Shown here: positions 45,045-55,934 of the stretch, piece by piece
How the letters are laid out: each line of letters opens with the position of its first letter
Numbering within the stretch: position 1 is the stretch's first letter
Assembly (NCBI GenBank): GCA_973895155.1
Contig: OZ316895.1
Coordinates: forward strand, 18,538,001-18,602,000
Direction of reading: 5' to 3'
Origin: Marsupella aquatica
Taxonomy: Eukaryota > Marchantiophyta
DNA length: 64,000 nucleotides
Notes under the pieces: model-generated
Database searches by the model: none
The model's input: only the letters and a program-made list of their open reading frames with translations
What the model was told of the DNA's origin: nothing
Translations under genes and position numbers: made by a program

Positions 45045-45756
45045 CGGCGGAGTAGGAATAGATTAGGATTAGGATTGGCTTAGTCAGGCTCTTGGGACAG
45101 GCACCTGCCTTAGGTACAGCAGCGCTGCCCTGCTGTCCAGCCTGCGTAGATTAGGATCTTCTAATAAGACACAGCCGTTTTCTGGCCTGACTGTCAGCTT
45201 AGTTAGGACCTTGGTCAGCGGATCTTCGGTGGGAGGACGCCTCGTTCCTCGGCTCTTAGTATTTAGTGCACCCCTCGGTAGAGGCAAGGGGGGGGGGTTT
45301 TTAGTTTCAGAGTCGGACATCCGCGGGACATGCGGGGAGTCCCAACCTCTGGGAATGACAGAGTACCAAGGGGAGGGGGTAGGACTAAGCTCGTCGGGCG
45401 AGTGCGGAGCCGGGCTCCGTTGTAGTGTGCACCCTTGGCCTTGAACCTGTGCATTCCAAGGCTGTCGTGTCAACTAAGTGTACGCATATGTTCCCTTTGT
45501 AGTAAAATCCTTTCCCATCATTTTTCCTTCGTGTAAATCGAGATTGTATGCATGTGTGCGCATATGTGTGTGGGTTTCTCGTATATGGGTGGCAGCGCCG
45601 GGCCGAACGCACTACCCGAGACGTGCACAGGGTGCAGCCTGCGGGTAAGTGGTTGCGAGCACGGGTTGAGGACCTGTATCATCGAATCCGGATCGAAGGC
45701 GGACAGCACGAAGGCTTAGAAGCCCTTAAGCCGGGGTCGATCCTGCTATCGACTAA

Positions 45757-45791
45757 GGTACGTTCCGGCGGCGGAACACAAACCATACCTA
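45757..45791 (+). other. Conserved LTR hairpin motif (A solo copy)
   Basis: Stem GTTCCG-GCGG-CGGAAC (45762-45777), then ACAAACCATACCTA. Confidence 0.75.
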
Positions 45792-46181
45792 GGAGGTGTC
45801 CGTATTTAGCAGTATGCGCACTTAGCGCTAGTTTACGAGAATAAGGTGCATTACGTGCTTCCCTTCCTGCCCGAACCCTCAGATTTACGAGGGATGTGCC
45901 CGTCTAAGCTGAAGTCTGAGTTAAGGCCGAAGCCTACGACGTGACAGTCCTTACCCCCCCTTTGCCTGGTCTTCCTTCCCGTTGGTTACCCATAGCCGCC
46001 GGTACTTAGCGCGCCCTAACCCTAATCGTGTTCCCTCCCCCGGCGTCCTTACTTCCGGCCTCGGCTCGGGTTCCATAGTCACCCTTAATTGTTTATATTT
46101 TCCAGTTTTTTGTTACTATACTAATGTGTTTCCAGGGTACACTACTGATTTTACTATTTAAACTGGCCTAGTGATTCCTGG

Positions 46182-47382
46182 CTAGGCATCACATAGCTCC
46201 CCACTTAATTGTGAAGCGTCCTTGCGAACAACTTCATCTTCGTCCATATAGTATTTCTTGAGGCGGTCGTAGTGAATGTGAACTGGGTACACATCTCTTG
46301 TTATGTTGGCCAATTGCACGGAGCCATTGGAGAACTTCATGGTTACCCTGAAGGGTCCTAACCAGCGAGTGTAAAGTTTGCCTAGAAACCTACTATATCT
46401 ACTGTCATAAAGTAATACAAGATCTCCTGTGTGAATACTAATTGGTTTCAACTTTTTATCATACTGTTGCTTCATGGTATTCTGTCTATATTCTACTCTC
46501 TCAGCTGAAATCATTCTTGCCTCTTCTAAGGCTTCTAATCTATATTCTCGCTCCTTTAGGCTTTCCTCCTCTGAGACTCTCTCCTCCATTGTAACTTGAA
46601 ATGTAGGAATCTCAAGTTGCATGGGTACCAGAGCTTCCTGCCCAAAGGTTAAGAAAAAAGGTGTATGACCGATAGTGGATTTATAGGCTAAATTGTAAGC
46701 AAAAACAACATCAAACAATTTATCATCCCAATTGAGTTTGTTCTGGGCTACGGTCTTATTTAATATCTTTCCTATAATTCCATTGGCTCGTTTTGTCAAC
46801 CCATTTGCCTTTGGGTGGTAAGGAGTAGTAGGCCTATGTCTAACTAAATATTGCTCATTTAACTGACTAATTATATTATTCAAAAAATGGGTTCCTCTAT
46901 CACTAACTAATTCTAGGGGTGCGCCATACCTGGTGAAGATATGCTCATACATGAATCAAGCCGTAGTAATTGCATCATCCTTCGTTGTCGGCCTGGCCTC
47001 CACCCATTTAGTTGCATAATCCGTGGCCAGGATTATGTACTTGTTCCTCCGAGGATGGGTTAATGGTTTCAGGGGTCCAATGTAATCAATATATACCCCA
47101 CTTCTCAAATGGTGCCAGAGGTAGAATAGGGTGCAGTGGATGTCTTGTGGACGCCCTTGGTCCTCCCGCTCGTTGACAAGGATCGCATTGTTTGATAAAC
47201 TGATAGACATCCTTGTGCAAGGTGGGCCACCAGTAACCAAAATTTAATATCTTTTTAGACGTGGTTATTGGAGCAAAATGTCCTCCGGCTTCCTCTCCAT
47301 GCATAGCCCGTAAGACTTGTTTTACCTCTCCCTTCTCCAAACACCTTTGAATCGTGCCGTTGATTCCATACCTGTGTAGCAC
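46182..47382 (-). pseudogene. Family B integrase
   Basis: The HHCC zinc region (HGEEAGGHF ... CDPCQRAGG) lies at 47310-47150 and the core starts YIDYIGPLKPLTHPRR near 47095. DYATKWVEARPTTKDDA follows, then SDRGTHFLN (second D, near 46900) and ANGLTKRANGIIGKIL, where the usual catalytic E (AERANG in family A) is Lys. Two frameshifts (near 47150 and 46955) and the lost Glu mean it is inactive. The stop codon lies inside the 3' LTR: the last residues CDA are coded by the LTR start TGTGATGCC. Confidence 0.85.
46194..46208 (-). other. Polypurine tract of the B element
   Basis: Minus strand TTAAGTGGGGAGCTA directly before the LTR start; family A has AAGCAGGGAGCTA at the same place. The preceding TTCACAA is shared by both families. 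Confidence 0.65.
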
Positions 47383-48815
47383 GCCCTTAATGCACTGATA
47401 CTGTCTGACCTTCCGCAGAAGACTGCGGCTTGTTCTCGACTTAGCCTTGGCTGTAATCTGGATGTGCTGAGAAATTGTAAAATTTCAGGGTACCATGTAT
47501 CAGTTATTTCCACCACGAATAGCTCCTCGTCGGGGAATCGATCATCGATGCAATCCGTGGCAGGTTCACCTGTGATCCTTGAAAAGAAGTCGGCATTGGC
47601 ATGTAGCTTTCCCGACTTGATTTTTAGCTCGTAGTCAAATTCCTATAATAGCAAAATCCATCTTGCTACCCTGCTTGTAAGGTCTGGTTTATTTACTAGG
47701 TACTTCAAACTTTCATGATCAGTATGAAAGATTACCTTGTACCCTAGCAAATAATGCCTAAACTTTTTACATGAATAAATGATTCCTAATGCTTCTCTTT
47801 CTGTGGTGGAGTAGTTTCGTTCGGCATCGGCAAGCTGGTGGCTTGCAAAGTATATAGGATGGTCCCTTCCTTTCTCATCTAACTGACTTAGTACTAAGCC
47901 GATACAGAAACCTTAGACATCTACAAAGACGTGGAAATCCTTGTTCCAGTCTGGTGCTATCATGATTGGGGCCTCTACTAACATTTGCTTTAATTCCACC
48001 ACAGCTGTTACTCGTTCTGGTGTGGGTTCAAAGTCTACACCTGCCTTGAGCATATTGGTTAATGGTAAAGCTAGCTTGGCAAAATCCTTGATGAACCGGC
48101 GATAATACCCAATGCACCCCAAGAAGGATCTCACATCCTTTATGTTCTTAGGTTGCATAATATCTAGCCATACTGCTAGCTTACCCTTGTCAATCTCAAT
48201 GCCCTTCTTAGATACCTTGTGACCTAGCAGCACACCTTTTGTTACTCCAAAGAAACATTTATCTGGGTGTAACTTGAGACCTACCGCTCTGCATCTCATG
48301 AAGGTCTTCCTTAGGTATTTAGCATGTTTCGATGCCTTCCCAAATACTGCAAAGTCGTCAATGAAGATTTCCATGAACTTTCTTAAGTAGTCATGGAAAA
48401 TGTTCACCATTAATCGTTGGAACATAGCTGGTGCATTACAGAGTCCAAATGACATACGATTGAAGACATAGATCCCCCATTCCGTGATGAAGGCCGTCTT
48501 GATTTGGTCCTCCTGCCTAATCTTGATTTGGTTATAACCAGAGTACCCATCCATGAATGAGTATAGTTCATGACTGGCTACCATGTCTAGCACCATATCA
48601 GTAAAGGGTAAAGGAAAATGGTCCTTCAACGTAGCCTCATTTAACTTCCTGTAATCCTGACAAACTCGGATCTTGGGTTTACCATCGGGTCCAGCTTTCT
48701 TGGGAACTATCACAATTGGAGACACCCAGTCTGAGTGTAGGACTGGAGTGATGAATCCGGCTTCCAATAGCTTGTTGATTTCAGTTTTAACCATCAGGGA
48801 ATACTTAGGGTTCAT
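47383..48815 (-). pseudogene. Family B reverse transcriptase and RNase H
   Basis: RT on the minus strand from MNPKYSLMVKTEINKLL: DWVSPIVIVPKK, ICQDYRKLN-like VCQDYRKLNEAT, FMDGYSGYNQI, MSFGLCNAPAMFQRL and the catalytic box FIDDFAVF, then LGCIGYYRRFIKDFAKLALPL. The DGYSGYNQI and VLLGHKVSKKGIEID blocks are Athila-like. A TAA at about 47913 falls in the first RNase H motif (VDV*GFCIG). RNase H then continues (RDHPIYFASHQL, HTDHESLKYLVN) to about 47590. An apparent TAG lies near 47645. Not functional. Confidence 0.87.
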
Positions 48816-48830
48816 CCTTCGAATTGGTTG

Positions 48831-50374
48831 TCAAAATAATTTAGCCCCTAACATGAGATCAATTTGGTGTTCTCCTAATTTTGGGTCTACTCCCTTCAGG
48901 TCTTGGTGACTCCATGCAAACACATCCTGAAATTCAATCAGTAATTCACTGATTTCTTTCTCAAGCTCAGGTGCTAGGTCCCGTCCCAAGTTCAATTCCC
49001 TTCCTTCTCCTAAGTCGAGCTTCCGGTATTGCCGTGCTTGGATCATATTAATTTGCTTCTTCAAATTTGGGTCCAGCTCGGTTTCTAGCCTCTCTAGTCT
49101 CATACCTCCATAAACTAGAATCTCAGCTGCACTAGCCGAGTCGGTTGACTTGATTTCTCCCTTGTTATCCACAGACTGTTCCCTTGCCGGTCTATTCGAT
49201 TTTGAATTGGTGGTCAGCTTTCCTTCCTGACTCGATTCTGGGTTGTTTCTGTGCATCTCCTCCATCCCTGCTTCCTGGGTTTCAGGCCATTGTGCTCTTC
49301 CGGCTTCTAGTAGGGCCTCAATTTGTTCTGCCCTCGTGATCGGCTTGTAAGCCGATCCCTCAAATTTTAATTTGTTGCCGATGATAGACGGCGTTGTGGA
49401 TCCTGTCGGCTCTGCCACAACGCCTGAGGAAAATCCATTGTCCCTGCTACAACTCTCCTCTTAGCCGTTTCATCCAACTGGTCCACCTCTCGTGCTTCCT
49501 CCGGAATTGAAGCTAAAAAGGTGGACTCTATGGCAAAGCAATCCTCGGTTTCTTCTTCACATTCTTCCAAGTCACTCTTCATAGGTTCTTGCCATAGTCC
49601 GCTGGGGGACACTTCTGGTCCGAAGACACTTTCTTTGGTTAGATAAGTGAGGCATTCTAGCCAACGTACCTCATCGACTGACTCCAGTCCATTGTCGTAC
49701 CCGTCTACCTCTCTCATGCTTCTCCTATGGTCATCCTTGGTGTCCCAGGATACCGTGATAGAGGGGGTCCCAAAAATGAACTCCTTCTTACCCCAATCAT
49801 CTATTACCTTGGCTAGGTACAGCCATGGCCTGCCAATTAATAGTCGGAATGACATAGGATTTACCGGCTTCATCACTACATAGTTAATGCTAAAGAAAAT
49901 ACCTCCTATCTCTATCTTGATGCCGGTTAACACTCCCGTGGGAATGGCCTGATACCCATTGGCCATGTTCAACACTCTTCCAGTCATCTTCGGTGTTAGA
50001 CCCCACCCTTTTGCTATTGAATCAATCATAATACATACCCCTGATCCTCCATCGATGGGAACTCGTAGTGATATTTCTCCTTGAATCATTAATGGTAATG
50101 CTGGGGCTCCTTGATCTTCTTCTATCATCAGCACGTCGGATCTGGTTGCTACCTTGGGTAATCTTGGCTTGCCGAGAATGGCCTTCCTTAACTGTTTCCG
50201 AAAGTACGGGCTATTTTTCAACAATTGACCTACTATTGCCGAGACTCTAGATTCTAGTACATCTTTAGCCAGGTCATAGGGGACTATCGGCTTTTCTTCT
50301 GGTGGTGTCTCTATCTTGGTTTTGGCTTGTTTCACGTTGGTTTCCACTGGCGTTAGATTTTCAGAAGCAAACAA
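48831..50374 (-). pseudogene. Family B protease region and protease-RT linker
   Basis: Frame 50374-49367 holds the aspartic protease: VPIDGGSGVCIMIDS (D-G-G active site in the Athila/Tat style), MANGYQAIPTGVL and FRLLIGRPWLY. Frame 49418-48831 holds the linker up to the RT: VYGGMRLERLETELDPNLKK, FAWSHQDLKGVDP and LGEHQIDLMLGAKLF. The two overlap in different frames, and the second ends in a stop just before the RT frame. An intact element would read all of this as one polyprotein. Confidence 0.8.
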
Positions 50375-50544
50375 TGCTTTTGCTCATTTCACGTCCTTGG
50401 CTATGGCTTCGATATTCTCCATGGTTTCTAATTCTTGGAGTTGTTCCTTAACACTAGCCGTAATAGAGGGGTAGAACAACTTAGGGTGATCTCGATTGAA
50501 ATCGCTGTCCTGTGAAGGATTGGGGTCACTAGTGAGCTCATGGC

Positions 50545-51823
50545 TTACCTGTGTTGCCGGCGCCTTTCCTTCCCTTCCGTTGATGTTGACAAAGAGTCGA
50601 TCTTTTCTTCTTTAACCTTCCCTTTATTTTTGGCCAGCCGATCCCACCTTTCCTTCCTTCTAGTGGATCGAGTAGAGACTCGGTAGCAATCATGATCCAA
50701 ATCCTCTTCTGAGAATGTTGATAGGGCCTCGGCCTCATCATCAGATGGTCCAAACTCTGCCTCGGCATCCATTTGCCATTCAAGTTTGATGTGGTTGATT
50801 TGAACTCCTCCTGGGGTAGTACCTGGAGGCAAGACTTTGACCGGCAAGAGCTTATGATTTGCGGCCAGTCTTGCCAACCAAGTAGGACATTGTCCTAGTA
50901 TGTGACCCTCCTGTCTACATCCCATACATAGCTGAGCTGGTTGTCCATCACCTTGTTTGCGTGCATTTGGGCTTTCTTTAGCAAAATGGCCAGGTTGACC
51001 ACAATTATAGCATGCCGCAAATCTTTGCACATTCGGTCTAGGAGGTACTGACGGATTCTGAATAATCCGAGGATACATTTCTCGTGGATTGTTCCTTAAT
51101 CCTGACCAGAGAGATGCAGGTCGGTTGGATAGGTCTCGTGCTCCAGTCTCATTGATGCCAAAAACACTATCAGCGGCATCCCCTAGGAAGTACTTTACTT
51201 CTCCCTAACATGGTCTAACTTCAGCTACATGCCGAACATGACTAGTATTGAGTTTAGGACATGCATCCTTATGGTGTCCGGTTTTATAACATAAGGCACA
51301 CCATACAGAGCTATCCTCCAGTACTACTTTCTTCTTTGGCTTTACCTCTTCTATTATAGCCTTCAGCTACTCGGTAAGAGCTATGATATTATCTGTCATT
51401 TTAGCCTCTAGCTTGACTTTCAACTTCCCCCTCCTTCTACCCTTCTTTTCGTAGATTTTTCTTCTTCAGGACTAGAAGATGACTCACTCTTGCTACTTCC
51501 ACTATCCGAGCTTGAGTTATCACTTCTTGACTTCTTAGAATGTTTCTTTTTCTTATCTTTTTTCTTATGGGATGATCCTTCCTCCGACGAGGAACTCTCA
51601 GATTTGAGCTGTTTCTTCCGGCTTGTGATATCTGAATTAATGTACAATTGAATATCTCTAATTGCCATGGCTAAAGTCTCTGGGTTCTCTTTCCTAATTG
51701 CAAAACTCATCTTCTATGGCAAAGCATTCACCAACCATTGAAGTTGCATACCTTCAGATGCATTGGTCTTTGTACGTCGTACCAGCTTTTGAAAGCGTTA
51801 CAAGAACTTCCTAAAGGATTTGT
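50545..51823 (-). pseudogene. Family B gag (3' part), cut by the A element
   Basis: Minus strand. From 51823: KSFRKFL, RFQKLV, LQWLVNALP, matching family A gag (KESLRKFIQKFQKL ... LTWFLHGLP), then SFAIRKENPETLAMAI and a Ser/Lys-rich tract (51640-51430). Zinc knuckles follow: CALCYKTGHHKDAC (near 51300), CYNCGQPGHFAKES with the last Cys lost, and CMGCRQEGHILGQC (near 50910). Frameshifts and stops are present. The N-terminal half lies beyond the A element, outside the window. Confidence 0.8.
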
Positions 51824-52181
51824 TGTGACGCCGCCGGTACGGCGGTTAATGAGTGATTCAGTCTAACTGCGCTCGGCACGCGCATTAGGTGGGTCTTAGG
51901 CCGCTATTATTAGCATAACGACAGTATTTAGGTAATCATTAGGGGTAGGACATCATTAGGCAATAAGGGGGACTTCAGGTTCGGGCTGGCGGCGGGTCGC
52001 TATTCGCACACCCGGGTTACGAGCGTGGAGGGGCCCCTCCCTCGGGTCCATATAACGAACTTAAGGAAGCGGCCACTGACGCACGCTGACTCAGACCGGC
52101 GGAGTGGCCGGTACACCACAAGCGTGAGCGGTTCAACCTATGGGCGTCGAGGAGACGTCGGGGATCGACAAGCCCTCAAAG

Positions 52182-52188
52182 TATAAAA
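52182..52188 (+). promoter_or_regulatory. TATA box of the A element 5' LTR
   Basis: TATAAAAGGGGAGCC at LTR position 359. Transcription would start about 30 nt on, near the CTTTGTAGTGCACC block, making the following gene the first ORF of the genomic RNA. Confidence 0.72.
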
Positions 52189-52289
52189 GGGGAGCCAACC
52201 CTTTGTAGTGCACCAGTCCATCAGTCCGCGCGCCAGCTTCGACCCCAGCTCTCTCGTTCTCTCTAGGTCGCCACTACTATCTCCTCTGA

Positions 52290-54911
52290 ATGTCGCACAC
52301 GATCCTCTCCAGCTCGGCCATTCGATTCTGGACGCAGTTCCTATCTACCGGAAGGCACTTGGCCGATTCATTGAAACACGCCAACCCGCGCCGATACGAG
52401 ATCGAACGCGAATACGAGAGAGCCATCCGCCTAGCAGGACGACACCACTACGTCCTTAACTTTGACTACCCATCTCAGAGCGAGCTTTACCGACCAGCTG
52501 AGGTATCTGGGTACTTCTTCAACGGAGACAAATATATCAGGTTCTGGGAAGCATTGCTTCGGCTTCCGGACGAGGTCTTCAATATCCCGGGTACAATCGA
52601 CCTGCAGCGACATCACTTCGACCACATCCCTGCCCAGGTTCGGGCTGTCATTAATAGCGAGTCCAGTACCAACCGTTCGACAAGGGCGTCCGCACTCGCT
52701 TCGGAGAACTTCTACCAGCACCTACAGAGCTTCATGGGAACTCGGCCATCAACCAACATGACCAACTCAGCCGGACCCGTACCCGTACCCGTACCCGTGC
52801 CCATGCAACCTCAGCTTCAGCTTCAGCCTTAGCCGCGGCCTAGCCAAACCCCACCACCTATCACCCAGCCAGCACAGGTATGCTCCGTCATCAACGCTGT
52901 GGATCTTAGCGATGACGACGAGGCTACCCCACCCTTGACCAGGCGGCCCAGAGGAACAAGCGCTCGGGGGGCCGACACTATATCGTCCCCACCCCCTGCT
53001 CTGACCCCAGGAGCGGCCGTGGCCGCCCCGGGCCCGTTACCAACCGCAGTGGCACTCCCCAGGCCTGATCGGGAGGATGGGGAAGTATCACCTTCCCCGA
53101 GTCAGTCACGGGGAAAGAAGAGGAAGGAATCCGCCAGTGCATCCGGGTTACCGTTGGCCACGGTAGCCGTAGCCAAGGTAACGATGCATCGCATGGGGGA
53201 AAACGTTCACAGCAACATCCTCCATCCCAAGCATGCGGTGTACCTGAAGACTCAGGGATTTGAGCACCTCACCTCTCTCCCCTGGAACACTTGCAGGTAC
53301 TACGGGGAGGACATGACAGAATTCGTCAAGAATTATGATGACGTACGTCAACAGACTCGGCTGCGGGGAAGGAATATGTCCCTCACAGAAGAACGGCTCA
53401 AGATGATCTTCGGGTTACCCGAAGGTGACCATCGAGTCGAATCACGGGCTCCCGGGGGCAAGGGGGCCAAGTACCAATCTTCAAGTTTTCCCTCAGAGGG
53501 ATCAGTGGACAACGGGTTCGTGATGAGGACCTGCCTCATGCCCGAGATAGCTGAGCGGCTGGAGTTCCAGAGGTACGCTCTCCACATGATGGAACCCCGG
53601 GGGGAGATCTCCGCCGCCCAGGTCATCCAGGTCGAGAACTATCGACCTAGGAAATGGGCGTCGTACTTCGCTAAGAAATTCCATGAAGAGATGGAGCGGC
53701 GAAGGGAGACGCTGTACATTGGCGGGAAAGCGTATTTCGCTAGCCACATCGAAATCATTCTTGAGTGGTACGCCCGGTTTGATCGACGAACCCTTCCCCG
53801 CATCAACATTACAAAGCTGGTCCCAGCTAGGTGGGTTTTTCCGGCATTGGAGAGACGGCCCCAACCCGAGGCCCGAAGTCCAGTGGACACGCCAGCTTCA
53901 CCCACCCCACCTCCACAAATAGCTGTAATTGTAACCGAGGAGGCGCCGGAGGGGTCGGTCGTCGCAACCGTTGATGCGACCCAACTAGCCGGGCTAAGTA
54001 CAGAAGTTGGTACGGCATAGGTCTTACCCGAACCCGGGTCTCCCAAGGACCCGCCGGTGGCAATTCCGGAGAACCGGACATCGCTGCAGGAGGACACTCC
54101 AGCCCCTTCCAACGTTATGTCCCCAGGGCTGGACGTCACTACCCCGGCCCCTGCGCGTGTTGATGTCTGCCCGTGCCCAAATCCGGACAGGCACAACTTG
54201 GACCACCCGGAACTCTTCGTACAGGGTACGTTTCTGAACGGGCTTCTGGGAGATTTCTCTCATCAAATTGCCCGGGATACCGGGGAGTTCATGGCCAGGA
54301 AGGTAGCCTGTTTCTTCAATCAGGAGTTGGTTGCCGCCGTAAAGGCAGGTCGGGCCCAGTCGGAGGCCCTTCAGAGGATAGAGCGGTACCGGGTGGAGTC
54401 CGTGTACCTAAAGAACGAAGTGGCGGCTCAAGAGGCTGAGCGTCTGCAACTACGACCCAAGGTTGCAGCCGCCGATGAGTTGTTAGCAAAGGCGTACGCT
54501 CTTACCGCCCTAGCCGAACAGGCCAAAGCTGGGAACGAGGCCGAGATTACACGACTCCGGAACCAGATTGACAGTTTGAAGAAACAAGCTGTCACCTGGC
54601 AGAAAGACCTGGAGGAGGCCGAGGAGCGAGCCCAGCGGGACGCGAAGGAGATAGTCACGCTGCAGGCCGAGATGGCGCGGCTCCAAACCGAGGCCGAGAA
54701 GCAGGACCAGCTGGCGAGTAAACTGACGAGCGACGCCCAGCAGCTGGAGGAGGCATGTCAGGAGGCAGCAGAGGAGACGGACGCGGCGAGGCGAGAGAAC
54801 GAATCTCTACTGGACCAGGTCCAGCTCCTCAAAGCGGACAATGACAGGCTTCGAAGGCAGCGGGATGGCCGTTCCCATTCGGGCGGCTCTGGCAAGCGTG
54901 CCAGGCATTAG
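52290..54911 (+). pseudogene. LTR-borne family A protein gene (ORF-L), 873 codons with two TAG
   Basis: ATG at 52290, 108 nt after the TATA box; normal stop TAG at 54909-54911. Residues 1-150: helical N-terminus (FWTQFLSTGRHL, YEREYERAIRLAG-like, FWEALLRLPDEVFNIPG). Residues 160-280: Pro/Gln-rich linker and SRGKKRKES basic patch. Residues 319-500: central domain (LKTQGFEHLTSLPW, FGLPEGDHRV, NGFVMRTC, EISAAQVIQVEN). Residues about 683-863: coiled coil rich in Ala, Glu and Gln. The frame is unbroken except TAG at 52830-52832 (CAG in other copies) and TAG at 54018-54020 (GAG elsewhere). Function unknown; nuclear location is a guess from the basic patch. Not a standard gag, pol or env. Confidence 0.87.
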
Positions 54912-55621
54912 CGGCGGAGTAGGAATAGATTAGGATTAGGATTGGCTTAGTCAGGCTCTTGGGACAGGCACCTGCCTTAGGTACAGCAGCGCTGCCCTGC
55001 TGTCCAGCCTGCGTAGATTAGGATCTTCTAATAAGACACAGCCGTTTTCCGGCCTGACTGTCAGCTTAGTTAGGACCTTGGTCAGCGGATCTTCGGCGGG
55101 AGGACGCCCCGTTCCTCGGCTCTTAGTATTTAGTGCACCCCTCGGTAGAGGCAAGGGGGGGGTTTTTAGTTTCAGAGTCGGACATCCGCGGGACATGCGG
55201 GGAGTCCCGACCTCTGGGAATGACAGAGTACCAAGGGGAGGGGGTAGGACTAAGCTCGCCGGGCGAGTGCGGAGCCGGGCTCCGTTGTAGTGTGCACCCT
55301 TGGCCTTGAACCTGTGCATTCCAGGGCTGTCGTGTCAACTAAGTGTACGCATATGTTCCCTTTGTAGTAAAATCCTTTCCCATCATTTTTCCTTCGTGTA
55401 AATCGAGATTGTATGCATGTGTGCGCATATGTGTGTGGGTTTCTCGTATATGGGTGGCAGCACCGGGCCGAACGCACTACCCGAGACGTGCACAGGGTGC
55501 AGCTTGCGGGTAAGTGGTTGCGAGCACGGGTTGAGGACCTGTATCATCGAATCCGGATCGAAGGCGGACAGCACGAAGGCTTAGAAGCCCTTAAGCCCGG
55601 GTCAATCCTGCTATCGACTAA

Positions 55622-55656
55622 GGTACGTTCCGGCGGCGGAACACAAACCATACCTA
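55622..55656 (+). other. Conserved LTR hairpin motif (A element 5' LTR)
   Basis: Stem GTTCCG-GCGG-CGGAAC (55627-55642), then ACAAACCATACCTA; 155 bp before the LTR end and 168 bp before the primer-binding site. Confidence 0.75.
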
Positions 55657-55823
55657 GGAGGTGTCCGTATTTAGCAGTATGCGCACTTAGCGCTAGTTTA
55701 CGAGAATAAGGTGCATTACGTGCTTCCCTTCCTGCCCAAACCCTCAGATTTACGAGGGATGTGCCCGTCTAAGCTGAAGTCTGAGTTAAGGCCGAAGCCT
55801 ACGACGTGACATAGCCTTTGTTT

Positions 55824-55841
55824 TGGCGCTAGATGGAGGGG
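55824..55841 (+). other. Primer-binding site of the A element
   Basis: TGGCGCTAGATGGAGGGG, 12 nt after the LTR end. TGG pairs with the CCA end of a tRNA; the tRNA identity was not determined. Confidence 0.65.
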
Positions 55842-55934
55842 GCACTCTACATATCATAGAGGGGAGACATGTGCGTATTCACCTAGGCAGGATACATCAG
55901 GACGTAGTACTAACCATTGCATTTATATGAGTAA

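Larger units (their letters stand above)
41961..45946 (+). mobile_element. Family A solo LTR (3986 bp) inside the B LTR gene
   Basis: TGTGACGCC...GACGTGACA with exact flanking duplications GTCCT (41956-41960 and 45947-45951). No internal region. Confidence 0.95.
38354..46076 (-). pseudogene. LTR-borne family B protein gene in the 3' LTR, split and frameshifted
   Basis: The ATG (MEPEPRPEVR) is at 46076-46074. After about 42 codons the A solo LTR interrupts it (41961-45946). It resumes at 41956 and continues in several frames: 41540-41352, 41212-40754 (central domain), 40573-40037, 39976-39038 (coiled coil) and 38914-38354 (C-terminus). Same domain order as the intact copy at 24400-28023. Several frameshifts and stops besides the insertion. 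Confidence 0.82.
37484..46193 (-). repeat. 3' LTR of the B element, split by a family A solo LTR
   Basis: Collinear with the two B solo LTRs. Without the 3986-bp A insert and one GTCCT it is about 4.7 kb. Confidence 0.92.
51824..55811 (+). repeat. 5' LTR of the A element (3988 bp)
   Basis: TGTGACGCC...GACGTGACA. Contains U3 (about 390 bp), TATA box, the ORF-L gene and a 900-bp tail with the conserved block and hairpin. It lacks 24 bp present in the 3' LTR (near 63090). Confidence 0.95.
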
